DNA of 50,943 nucleotides from Selenomonadales bacterium UBA7018 (lineage in GTDB: Bacteria > Bacillota > Negativicutes > Selenomonadales > Selenomonadaceae). The position numbers and the translations under genes were made by a program. Location: assembly GCA_002448305.1 (NCBI GenBank), contig DJWY01000020.1, positions 2,694 to 53,636 of the forward strand, written 5' to 3'. The notes below the pieces were generated by a model. The model was not told the origin of the DNA and did no database searches. It was given only the letters and a program-made list of their open reading frames with translations. Position 1 is the first letter of the stretch. Every line of letters starts with the position of its first letter. This document shows positions 16,544 through 25,875 of the stretch, piece after piece.

Positions 16544-16570
16544 TTTCAGAAAATTTTAATGCGCAAGTGA

Positions 16571-16599
16571 TTGACAAAGATTAGGAAAAAATTTAAACT
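16571..16599 (+). promoter_or_regulatory. Strong sigma-70-type promoter of the surface-protein gene
   Basis: TTGACA (perfect -35) is followed by exactly 17 bases and TAAACT (-10, four of six). The same -35/spacer/-10 combination recurs at the tRNA-Ser promoter (27643-27671). Transcription would start near 16606, giving a leader of about 220 nt. Confidence 0.65.
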
Positions 16600-16605
16600 A
16601 AATGC

Positions 16606-16828
16606 GCGAGTCGAACCCATTATTGAAAGTTTGAAAAGGGGGTTGATAACGAATCGTCTCGACGTCGCGGCTAGCAAGCTAGCGACACCGTTTCACAAAC
16701 GCCGACGCAGATTGACTTAGAAAAATTTTCAAAGTGCACATTGCCCCCACAATGGCTCGGCGAAAAAATTTTTATGGAAGAACTGCTCGGCATCGAGAAA
16801 TTAATCATGAAAGGAGAATAAACAATCT
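16606..16828 (+). other. Long leader of the surface-protein gene with hairpins and a start-less open frame
   Basis: The leader contains GCTAGC-AA-GCTAGC (16670-16683), a tight hairpin, and a weak CATTG/CAATG hairpin near 16739-16754. From 16675 to 16822 one frame is open and reads plausibly as protein (IDLEKFSKCTLPPQW, LGEKIFMEELLGIEK), but it has no start codon apart from an internal ATG at 16774. It may be a decayed small gene or a leader peptide. Confidence 0.4.
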
Positions 16829-19800
16829 ATGGATGGAAAACTTTTTTTATACAGTGAAGCTACACCCCCCCCACACCGTGTTTCGAAGTTTTTGCTTTCG
16901 ACCTTCAGCGTTTCACCGAATGGACGCTGACTCAAGAAGCAGATAACGCAAATAATGCAAAACTTTCAGACGGCACGAACGAATATATCGGAACATTTAA
17001 CGATATAATCGCAACTGCCGTTGCAGGCGACACTGGTAATAACGAAAAAACTAAACTCGCGAGCGGCGACACCATTAAGCTCGGTGGAGACATTACTTGG
17101 AATGGTAATCGACTTCTTTTCAATTCGGGAATAAATTTAACTCTCAATTTAGACGGTCACAAACTTATTAATAATAAAGAAGACGGCGAATGCCCTATCG
17201 GAATCGGAACAAGAACAAGTACTTTACAAAATGGTTTAACCATAATAGGATCTGGTGAAATAGAAGCAACTGGAGATCATGTCGGAATCATGTTTTGGGG
17301 CACAGGAGATCCCACTAAATTTTCGACACTTATTATCGGTTCAGAAGACGGTACAGACACCATCAAGATTTCAGGGCAATCTTCTGGTATTTCTGGCAAT
17401 GGCTCTGAAAATCAAGGTGAAGGAACAGACATTACAATTAACAAAGGCGTAACGATTAAAGGCACAGGAAAACACACCAATGATGAGCTTCTTGCAGACC
17501 CTAAAAAAGCTTCTTTGGGTATTTATAATCCGCAAGAGGGTATACTTAGAATCAATGGCGGTGATATTTCAGGCGAAACAGGCATTGAAATTCGTTCAGG
17601 GCAGTTGATAATTCCTGAAGATTCTACAGCAAAGATCTACAGTACAGCTGAAGTATACGCTGTCAAGCCAAATGGTGACGGCGGAACAACAGCTGGAGCG
17701 GGCATTGTTATTGCTCAACACACTACCAAAAAAGAGATAAGCGTCCAAATTAGCGGTGATAATACAAACATTTCAGGTCCAAATGCTCTTACCTTCGCCA
17801 ATCCTCAAGCTAATACCGGTAAAGAATCGGGCAAAGTCACTGCAACAATCGACGGCGGCACATTTGATTCGACTAAAAAAGATTCCACCAGCACTAAAGA
17901 AGGTAACGCCATTTTAGCTGACAGTGCTAATGTTGTTATTACGGTCAATAAAGGCACACTCAACGGTGACGTTACCGTCAACAAAATTAAAGGTAATGAG
18001 GAAACCGATACTCAAGAATCGACTGTTGTTGTGGCTGGCGGCACCACTACTGGTAAAGTTCAAGTTGTTCAAACTGATGAAAACGGCAAAGAAACTGAAG
18101 AAGAAGGCGACAACAGCCTTAAAGTCATGGGCACCGCCAAAGTTACAAATGCCGCGAGTGCTAAAAAATATGTTGCCGCAGGTTACACGGTTAAAGACGA
18201 CGGAACGACTGAAGAAAGTCCAGGTAACGGCTGGAAAGGAAGAACAAGCCCGTCAACCACTTATGATTTCGTTGTAGGCACAGCTTCTATCCTTAGTGCG
18301 TCGCTTGTAAGTGATCAAAACCTTCTCAAATACGACAGTACTAACAGGCTCATTGGTGTTCCTAGCAAAAATTACGAATGGAAAGATGCTGATTCGGAAA
18401 AACTTTATTACTTAGCAACGCACACTACCTCTGGCGGAGCTGTAACGATTTCTCCAGAAGGACGGCAATTAGTGTCTGACGATGAATATAAGCCGGACGT
18501 AAGAATCACCGGAACGGGCTTTATCGACAGCAAGATAATTTCGCTCACGACCAGCGACGCGGCTTCACTAGGAATTAAAGTCGACGCGACAGATAATAAT
18601 CTTGCCTATATTATTGGCGGCGAAGGTAAAGATTCAATCAAGGCTGGCGTAAGAAATACGACGCTAAACGGCGGCGCAAACGATGACACGCTCGAAGGCG
18701 GTTCCGGCGACGATTTGTTCATTTACACGGCGGGCAGTGACGTTATCGCCAACTACACGCACGGCACGGATACTGTTAGCTTGAGCGCGGGAACAGCTCC
18801 GGTTGACTTTGGTAACGTAAACTTTGACGGTACCAATTTAGCTTTAACTGTGAATGGTGCCGACGCTTTGACTTTCAAGAGCATGACAGACGGTTCTGTT
18901 ACTAAAGACGGCATTGTTTATAGCTATCAAGGGCACGCCGGCGGCGGTATGAATTATATCGCGATTGATAAGAGCGACGAGAAGCCTGAGCATGGCATAT
19001 CGCTTGGCTCGGCTTACAACGAAGCACGCTTTAACGGCACGACAGCCGCTCACGAAAATTACGCGACGATTGACGCAAGAAACGTTACCAACGCAATTCG
19101 CATAATCGGCAACGACAATCCTAACTACATAGTTGCGGGCACTGGTGGTGGCACGCTTGAAGGCGGCGAAGGCGATGATACACTTTACGGCGGCACGGAC
19201 GTTGCGTCGAGTTTGACGCTTAACGGCGGCGAAGGCGACGATTCTTTAATCGGTGGCGCGGGCTACAATGTTTTTGTCTACACTGAAGGCTCCGATTCAA
19301 TCAGCGGCTACAAAGCGGGCAACTTAGTCACCGTAAGAGGTAGTAGCATTGACCTTGAAAATGCTGGATTCTCCTCTAAAGATAATAATATTATGCTTGA
19401 CTTCGGCGGCACTGACAGTTTAACTTTCGTGAACGGCGGAGCTGTTACAAGCGGCATTTCGGTTCAGAGCGGGCGCAATACTTACGTTTACAAGCAAAAT
19501 TCAATCGCACGCAACAACGATGCTATAACGCTGACTTCCGAATTTGCTGATTCAATTTTTGGTCCAGATATTTACGATACGGTTAATGCGGTGGCTGTCG
19601 GCAAAGCAATTTCGATAGTTGGCAATGACAATAACAACGTCATATTCGGAAGTAGTTTAGGCGGCGGTCTCTTCGGCGGCAAGGGTAACGACAAGCTCGA
19701 CGTTACCGAAAGAAAAACTGACGAAAGTCCTGCTGAATTTGTCTTCCAATACACCGAAGGCAAAGACACTGTCAGCGGCTTTGTTGCGAGCAACGACAAG

Positions 19801-21633
19801 TTGGAAATTACAGCGACGCGGATTGGGCAAATTTCTAAGGCAAAATCAAGCAAAGGCGATACCCGCTTAGCGTTTACGTTTGATAAGTCCAACGTTCTCA
19901 CCTTCACCAACGAAGACGAAGTTAATAGCGTTTCGCTAAATAGTGGCGGTTTCCTCACAAAGGACGGCGTTGTCAGTATTCCTGCTAGCGGCGGCGATAA
20001 TAGCTTTAAGTTGTTCGAGAGTACAAGAGGCAGAGTTGACCTTACAGAGGCACCGTACGCCGGCAAGGAAATTAAAGAAGTCAACGCAGAAAACGTTAAG
20101 AAACAAAGCGTGACATTAGTTGGAGCTTCTGTTGACGGCGGTAGCCAATACACCTTCACGACCAACAAAAAGAAAGACATGTTCGAGTATAACGGCGGCA
20201 GTGTCTCGATAAGCGGCTACGAGGCGGGCGTTGACAGACTTGACCTCAACACGGCGGCACTTAGTACTTTCTCTGTTAGTGGCGGAAATGTTTCGCTTAC
20301 TACGGGGCTTGGAACGGTCGTCCTTGAAGGCATGAAGGAAAAGGAAGTTTTATTGCACCACGCGGAAAGCAAACGCAATTCCTTTACTAAGATGATGTTC
20401 AAAGAGACCGGCGTAATTCTCAACAAGGAAAAACGTCCAACAGCGGCGACGGTCTCCGGAAACTATAACGCCTCTGCTGATACGACCGTTAAGAAAATCT
20501 TCGTGGCGGACGGGGCAAATAATATCAGCATAACGGCGGGCGATAGGAATAAGACGACGCTTGACGCAAGCGCGGCTAATGGCGTTACTCTCGTCGGCGG
20601 CGCGAAAAATGATAAGCTCATCGGTAGCACAAGCACAGTTGCGGGCGCGGGCGATACGTTCATTTATGCAAAAGGCGGCAAGGATATTATCCAAAACTAC
20701 GGCTCTAACGACCAAATTTCGCTCGGTAGCTTTGCAAATGAAGATAGCATCCTTAGTGCTAAGATTAATGCCGGCAGTCGTTCGATTAAGTTCAAGTTCT
20801 CGAATAAAAATGCGCTGACGGTTAAGCCGACGAAAGGTTCAACTTTGGACGGCTCACTTAATATCAGCGGGCTTTCTGGTTATACCTATGCGAAGAACGC
20901 GATAGTAAGTTTAGGCAGCGGCGCAAGCGGTGGCAATGCCAGCTTGACGAGCGAATTTAGCGGCTCATACAGGTTGAAGAACAGCGGCGTCAATAACGTT
21001 GACGGCTCTCGTGTCGAAAAGAATCTGACATATAGGGGCACGGATGCGGCTGAAACTTTGACGGGCGGCACGAAGAAGACAACGTTCAAAGGCGGCGGCG
21101 GTGCTGATAGTTTAGTCGGCGGCTCCGGCAAAGATGTTTTCTTCTACGCAAAGGGCGATAAGGACACGATGACTATCGCTGACTTCGACTTTAACAACGA
21201 CAAACTTAAAATCGCTAGCGGCACGATAACCAAGATTTCAAACTCGGACGGCAAAATTAAATTCGATATGAACAGCGGCAAGAAAGGTTCCGCTAATATC
21301 GGTTCGTTCAAAATCAATAGTTCCGCAACTTATGATTCTACTGGAAGAAAAGATGCTACTTTCGACCCGAACTCAACGCTTATCAAGACGAACAATACCT
21401 ACTACTGGTTCGCGAAAGAGGCGGGGAAAGACGTTAGCGGCAACAGCTATTCGATTGGCGATTTAATTACAGCTAATAAAAAAGTCTCGAAGTCAGACGC
21501 GACGGCGACTGATTACGACATAATTGACTTGGGCTACTCATCCAATTTGGTTAATGCGGGCGTCGCTACTAAGGCTTCTGAAAATTTCACTTTCGGCGGC
21601 TCCGACACCAACAAAATTAAAAAGTCAACCTAA
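16829..21633 (+). CDS. RTX-like repeat surface/secreted protein, out of frame with its start at a poly-C tract
   Basis: The large frame has no ATG, GTG or TTG until 17290, where no Shine-Dalgarno exists, yet coding sense continues back to about 16858. The only ribosome-bound-looking ATG (16829, behind AAAGGAG) is in another frame and stops at 16928. The two join if the C8 tract at 16865-16872 were nine (or six) long, giving about 1,601 residues. The N-terminal part carries FAFDLQRFTEW and a beta-helix-like region (to about 18300) ending AAGYTVKDDG. Then come six modules with glycine/aspartate nonapeptide-like repeats (GGSGDD, GGEGDDTLYGG, GGKGNDKL, GGSGKD), each followed by an F-x-Y...G-x-D-x-I strand pattern, as in hemolysin-type calcium-binding proteins. 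Probably exported by a type I route; no exporter genes adjoin. Confidence 0.75.
16865..16872 (+). repeat. Poly-C tract (C8), candidate phase-variation switch
   Basis: Eight consecutive C lie 36 bp inside the coding start. With eight, the ATG at 16829 terminates after 33 codons. With nine or six it enters the long frame. A T7 run at 16842-16848 cannot do this, because a shift there meets the TGA at 16855. Confidence 0.7.
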
Positions 21634-21671
21634 GCAACTGACATAACGCAAAAAAACTTTATCTGAACTTT

Positions 21672-21698
21672 AAGTCTCGACTTCGGTCGGGGCTTTTT
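21672..21698 (+). terminator. Rho-independent terminator
   Basis: AGTCTCGAC and GTCGGGGCT form a nine-position stem (two G-U pairs) closed by a TTCG tetraloop, followed by TTTTT. It ends the surface-protein transcript. Confidence 0.85.
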
Positions 21699-21762
21699 CT
21701 TTGCAGGATTTATCGCGCCGCCGCCGAATTGTATTTCAATACTTTTTCGGGAGGGATTCAAA

Positions 21763-23268
21763 GTGGCATTTTATTATCAAGAACCATCTCACACCTTCGG
21801 CGAATATCTGCTTGTGCCGGGTTATTCATCCGTTGATTGCATTCCAACTAATGTCGATTTATCTACACCTTTAGTCAAATTCAAACGCGGCGAACTTCCT
21901 AGACTTTCTATCAATATTCCTATGACTTCTGCCATTATGCAATCCGTCTCAAATGACACTATGGCTATCGCGCTCGCCAAAGAGGGCGGTCTTTCTTTTA
22001 TTTTCGGCTCTCAATCCGTCAAGAATCAAGCCGATATGGTCTCCCGCGTCAAAAATTATAAGTCGGGCTTTGTCTCCAGCGATTCAAACCTTAAGCCGAC
22101 GAATACGCTTAACGAAATGCTTGCCTTGCTCAATCAAACCGGACATTCAACAATGGCTGTCACCGACGACGGCAAGCCGACTGGTAAACTCTTAGGCATT
22201 GTCACAAGCCGCGACTACAGAATTTCCCGCATGACCGGCGATGAACTCGTTAAGGACTTCATGACGCCCTTTGAAAAGCTGATTTACGCTGACGCCGATA
22301 CAACTACTTTGCCTATGGCGAACGATTTAATCTGGGAACACAAATTGAATATGCTCCCGCTCGTCGATAAAAAGCAACGCCTGCGCTATATGGTTTTCCG
22401 CAAAGATTATACTGATAACAAAACTAATCCGCTTGAAATTATCGATAAGAAAAAACGCTACGTCGTCGGCGCGGGCATTAATACTCGCGACTACGCCGAA
22501 CGTGTCCCTGCATTGCTTGAGGCGGGCGCGGACATTCTATGCATTGATTCTTCCGAAGGATTTTCAGAATGGCAGAAAATTACGCTCGAATATATCCACA
22601 AAAATTTTGGCGAAGATGTCAAAGTTGGTGCAGGCAATGTCGTCGACGCGGAAGGATTCCGCTTTCTTGCCGACGCGGGCGCAGATTTTATCAAAGTCGG
22701 TATAGGCGGCGGCTCAATCTGCATTACTCGCGAAACGAAAGGCATTGGGCGCGGGCAAGCTACTGCGGTTATCGACGTATGCAAGGCTCGCGACGAATAT
22801 TTCAAGGAAAAGGGCGTGTATATCCCGATTTGCTCCGACGGCGGAATTGTTCATGATTATCATATGACGCTTGCGCTTGCAATGGGCGCAGATTTCCTTA
22901 TGCTCGGCAGATATTTTTCGCGCTTTGACGAATCCCCGACCGATAAAATTCGCATTAATGGAACTTATTATAAAGAGTATTGGGGCGAAGGTAGCAACCG
23001 TGCCCGCAACTGGCAACGTTACGATTTGGGCGGCGACAAGAAACTTTCATTTGAAGAAGGCGTCGATTCTTATGTTCCCTACGCCGGCGCGTTGAAAGAT
23101 AACGTCGAGAGTACGCTTGCCAAAATTCGCTCGACTATGTGTAATTGCGGCGCGCTCAATCTTGCTGAACTGCGCGACAAAGCTAAAATTACTTTAGTTT
23201 CGTCAGTCAGTATCGTCGAGGGCGGCTCGCATGATGTTATTCTCCGCGACCAATTTTCCAGAAACTAG
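21763..23268 (+). CDS. guaB: IMP dehydrogenase, Tritrichomonas-like type
   Basis: Converts IMP to XMP in GTP synthesis. The 501-residue protein starts at GTG 21763 with GGGAGGG upstream. The barrel is interrupted by two CBS domains (about residues 105-220). The catalytic loop GIGGGSICITRE holds Cys320, and the flap NWQRYDLGG holds Arg419 and Tyr420. Residue by residue it recalls the Tritrichomonas foetus enzyme (Cys319, Arg418/Tyr419) from the N-terminal EYLLVPG block to MCNCGAL and the C-terminal VSSVSIVEGG, rather than standard bacterial GuaB. It is followed after 14 bp by an invertase gene. Confidence 0.93.
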   Translation: MAFYYQEPSHTFGEYLLVPGYSSVDCIPTNVDLSTPLVKFKRGELPRLSINIPMTSAIMQSVSNDTMAIALAKEGGLSFIFGSQSVKNQADMVSRVKNYKSGFVSSDSNLKPTNTLNEMLALLNQTGHSTMAVTDDGKPTGKLLGIVTSRDYRISRMTGDELVKDFMTPFEKLIYADADTTTLPMANDLIWEHKLNMLPLVDKKQRLRYMVFRKDYTDNKTNPLEIIDKKKRYVVGAGINTRDYAERVPALLEAGADILCIDSSEGFSEWQKITLEYIHKNFGEDVKVGAGNVVDAEGFRFLADAGADFIKVGIGGGSICITRETKGIGRGQATAVIDVCKARDEYFKEKGVYIPICSDGGIVHDYHMTLALAMGADFLMLGRYFSRFDESPTDKIRINGTYYKEYWGEGSNRARNWQRYDLGGDKKLSFEEGVDSYVPYAGALKDNVESTLAKIRSTMCNCGALNLAELRDKAKITLVSSVSIVEGGSHDVILRDQFSRN

Positions 23269-23282
23269 AAAGGATTGATTTT

Positions 23283-24821
23283 ATGGCAGAACAAATTACA
23301 GATTTTAAAACTTTTTCGCAGGTGACGGACGCTCGCTGGTATCCGCGCTATCATCTTGCCGCGCCTTTTGGCTGGTGCAACGACCCAAACGGCATGTGCT
23401 TTTATAAAGGGCAATATCACTTTTTCTATCAACATTACCCCTACGAGCCGCGCTGGGGTCCAATGCATTGGGGACACGCCGTCAGCGACGATTTAGCCTA
23501 CTGGAAACATTTGCCGATTGCTTTAAAACCCGATGCGCCTTATGAAACTGGCGGCGGCTGTTTTTCGGGCAGTGCTATCGAAAAGGACGGCAAACTTTAT
23601 CTCATGTACACAGGGCACCTTAGCGCAACGCCTGAGGAAGAAGCCGCCATTGGTTACGGTCATATCGAATTTCAATGCCTGGCTCATTCGGAAGACGGCA
23701 TTCACTTTGAAAAGTCCGAAAAAAATCCGATTATCGAAGACACTGACGTTGATGACAAAGATATTTCTATCCATGATATTCGCGACCCAAAAGTTTGGGA
23801 GCATAACGGAAAATATTATGCGGTACTCGGTTCGCGCACGCCCGATATGGCGCACGGGCAAATTCTTTTGTTCGTCTCGAAAGATTTGACTAAAGCTTGG
23901 AGATTAAAAGCCATTTCCGCCCGCAGTGAAGGAAATCTCGGTGGAATGTGGGAATGTCCGAACTTTGCAGAAATTGACGGGCAAGACGTGCTGATTTTCT
24001 CGCCAATGGACTTGAAAACCGACGAGGGTTTTTATCACGACAAAGCGGCGGGCGTTCTTATCGGGAAACTTAATTATAAGACCGGTATTTTTAAACACGG
24101 AGATTTTCAATATCTCGACAAAGGCTTTGACTTCTACGCGCCGCAAGTTATGCAGACGCCTGACGGGCGCACGATTATGATTGGCTGGCTTGATATGTGG
24201 AATGTTGACATGCACGAAGCAAAGGACGGCTGGGCAGGTCAAATGACTGTTCCGCGCGAACTGCACATTAAAAACGGTAAAATTATCTCGACGCCCGCTA
24301 AAGAACTCGAAAAGCTCCGCAAGTGGAAACCGATAACGCTTGGAAATGTTGTTGTTGACGAGGCGACGACGTTTGACGGCGTTGCGGGCGAAGCTTACGA
24401 ACTTGTTTTGACGATTGACGCGGCGAAGTCGAAAAGATTTTCAATCGCTTTGCGTGCCTCCGACATTGAGCAGACCGTTTTAACTTACAATGCAAACGGC
24501 GTATTTAAGCTTGACCGCACGAACTCCGGCGAAGTAATTAACGGCATAGCTTCTGTCCGCGAAATTCAAATTGAACCCCAAGACAAAATCAAGCTCCATA
24601 TTTTTATTGACCGCTCAAGCATCGAAGTTTTCATCAACGACGGCGCGGAAGTTCTTTCGGCGAGAATTTATCCCAAGCGCACCGCGCAGAAGATTATTTT
24701 CACGCCCGAAGATGAAACGCTCGTAATTGATTCGCTGGAATATTACAAGCTTGATTTCGGCTTGCCGCACCCGCACATTAAAGACGATACCACGCGCATT
24801 AATCCGTTGCTGTTCCGCTAA
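23283..24821 (+). CDS. GH32 beta-fructofuranosidase / sucrose-6-phosphate hydrolase
   Basis: 512 residues, no signal peptide, so cytosolic. The three GH32 catalytic sites are visible: WCNDPNG with nucleophile Asp34, RDPKVW with Asp168, and WECPNF with acid/base Glu224. A C-terminal beta-sandwich follows, ending IDRSSIEVFINDGAEVLSAR. It would cut sucrose or sucrose-6-phosphate; a PTS or sugar permease is not adjacent. It probably shares a transcript with the IMP dehydrogenase gene 14 bp upstream and ends at a terminator. Confidence 0.95.
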   Translation: MAEQITDFKTFSQVTDARWYPRYHLAAPFGWCNDPNGMCFYKGQYHFFYQHYPYEPRWGPMHWGHAVSDDLAYWKHLPIALKPDAPYETGGGCFSGSAIEKDGKLYLMYTGHLSATPEEEAAIGYGHIEFQCLAHSEDGIHFEKSEKNPIIEDTDVDDKDISIHDIRDPKVWEHNGKYYAVLGSRTPDMAHGQILLFVSKDLTKAWRLKAISARSEGNLGGMWECPNFAEIDGQDVLIFSPMDLKTDEGFYHDKAAGVLIGKLNYKTGIFKHGDFQYLDKGFDFYAPQVMQTPDGRTIMIGWLDMWNVDMHEAKDGWAGQMTVPRELHIKNGKIISTPAKELEKLRKWKPITLGNVVVDEATTFDGVAGEAYELVLTIDAAKSKRFSIALRASDIEQTVLTYNANGVFKLDRTNSGEVINGIASVREIQIEPQDKIKLHIFIDRSSIEVFINDGAEVLSARIYPKRTAQKIIFTPEDETLVIDSLEYYKLDFGLPHPHIKDDTTRINPLLFR

Positions 24822-24840
24822 TAAAACTTTTGCAAAGCAA

Positions 24841-24875
24841 AGAGCCTCCTCCGAAATTGGAAGAGGCTCTTTTTT
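24841..24875. terminator. Bidirectional terminator between the invertase and recR genes
   Basis: AGAGCCTCCTCC pairs with GGAAGAGGCTCT (one mismatch) around a six-base loop, followed by TTTTT on the plus strand. On the minus strand the stem serves recR, although a T run is less clear there. Confidence 0.85.
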
Positions 24876-25473
24876 AAACTGGTACGCGATTTTCTATAGC
24901 CTTAGCGATTGTCAATGAATCAGTTCCGGCAAAATCCGCGCCGACTGCTAAGCCCCGCGCAAGTTTCGTAACCTTGACGCCCGCAGGATTTAACAGCCGC
25001 GAAATAAATAGCGAAGTCGCATCGCCCTCAACCGTCGGCTCAAAGGCGATTATCACTTCCTCAACATTATCATCACTAACGCGCTTAATCAGTTCGCGCA
25101 GATGAATATCATTTTGCGACACGCCCGCCAATGGCGAAATCAAACCGCCCGTCACGTGATATTTCCCGTCGAAAGTGCCGGCGCGTTCGATTGCGTCCAG
25201 GTCTTTAGCGTCCTTGACTACGCAAATAATTTTCTTGTCGCGCTTATCGGAAGCGCAAATGTCGCAAATAGTTTTTTCGGCGTCGACAGTGTTAAAGCAA
25301 ATTTCGCAAGGGTGCGTGTCAAGCTTGACTGAACGAATTGCCGCCGCTAAATTTTCCACGTCGTCGGGTTTCATTTCGACTATATGATAAGCGAGCCGAG
25401 CGGCAGTTTTAGCACCGACACCCGGCAATTTTGTTAGCGACTCAATCAGGGTCGCCATTGCTTTTGAACTCAT
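24874..25473 (-). CDS. recR: RecR recombination mediator
   Basis: RecR with RecO and RecF loads RecA on gapped DNA. The 199-residue protein has an N-terminal helix-hairpin-helix (LTKLPGVGAKTAARLAYH), a four-cysteine zinc finger (CEICFNTVDAEKTICDIC), and a Toprim domain (ICVVKDAKDLDAIE, then IIAFEPTVEGDATS). It closes the dnaX-ybaB-recR cluster, six bases after ybaB. Confidence 0.96.
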   Translation of the reverse strand: MSSKAMATLIESLTKLPGVGAKTAARLAYHIVEMKPDDVENLAAAIRSVKLDTHPCEICFNTVDAEKTICDICASDKRDKKIICVVKDAKDLDAIERAGTFDGKYHVTGGLISPLAGVSQNDIHLRELIKRVSDDNVEEVIIAFEPTVEGDATSLFISRLLNPAGVKVTKLARGLAVGADFAGTDSLTIAKAIENRVPV

Positions 25474-25479
25474 ATTTAA

Positions 25480-25863
25480 TTAAGCTTTTGGACCTCCCAA
25501 GAATTTTCCGAGTAAGTCTCCCATATCGCCGAGATTGCCGAGACCGCCCATACCGCCGAGCGCATTTCCTGCGAACGCCGCCATATTCGCGTTAATCTTC
25601 TTTTCAATTTCGGCATTAGCAGCATTGACCGCGCTAACAACTAAATCTTCAATCGCGCTTACGTCGCCATCTTCGACGAGTTCGGGCGCGATTTTAATTT
25701 CCTTAACAACGTGTTCGCCGTCAACGGTCGCAGTAACCATACCGCCGCCGACTTGCGCCGAAGCCGTTTCCTTTTTCAGTTTAGCTTTGTTTTCTTCAAA
25801 AGTTTTTTGCAAAGCTTGCGCCTGTCTCATTATCGCATTCAAATCGAATCCCTGTTGTGCCAT
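25480..25863 (-). CDS. ybaB: YbaB/EbfC nucleoid-associated protein
   Basis: A 127-residue DNA-binding protein of the YbaB/EbfC family: N-terminal helix IMRQAQALQKTFEENKAKL, central strands GMVTATVDGEHVVKEIKI, then DLVVSAVNAANAEIEKK and a glycine-rich tail. Its place between dnaX and recR is the standard bacterial arrangement. Confidence 0.95.
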   Translation of the reverse strand: MAQQGFDLNAIMRQAQALQKTFEENKAKLKKETASAQVGGGMVTATVDGEHVVKEIKIAPELVEDGDVSAIEDLVVSAVNAANAEIEKKINANMAAFAGNALGGMGGLGNLGDMGDLLGKFLGGPKA

Positions 25864-25875
25864 TAAAATCTCTCC

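Noticed and set aside
16842..16848. The T7 run as the switch of the surface-protein gene
   Set aside because: A one-base gain there leads straight into TGA at 16855, so it cannot restore the long frame by itself.
16734..16946. A 70-codon frame crossing the surface-protein start
   Set aside because: Basic, low-sense composition and overlap with the Shine-Dalgarno and start of the main gene; it is read in a shadow frame.
19572..20180. A 202-codon minus-strand frame inside the surface-protein gene
   Set aside because: Shadow of the repeat modules; composition is serine/leucine-rich without motifs.
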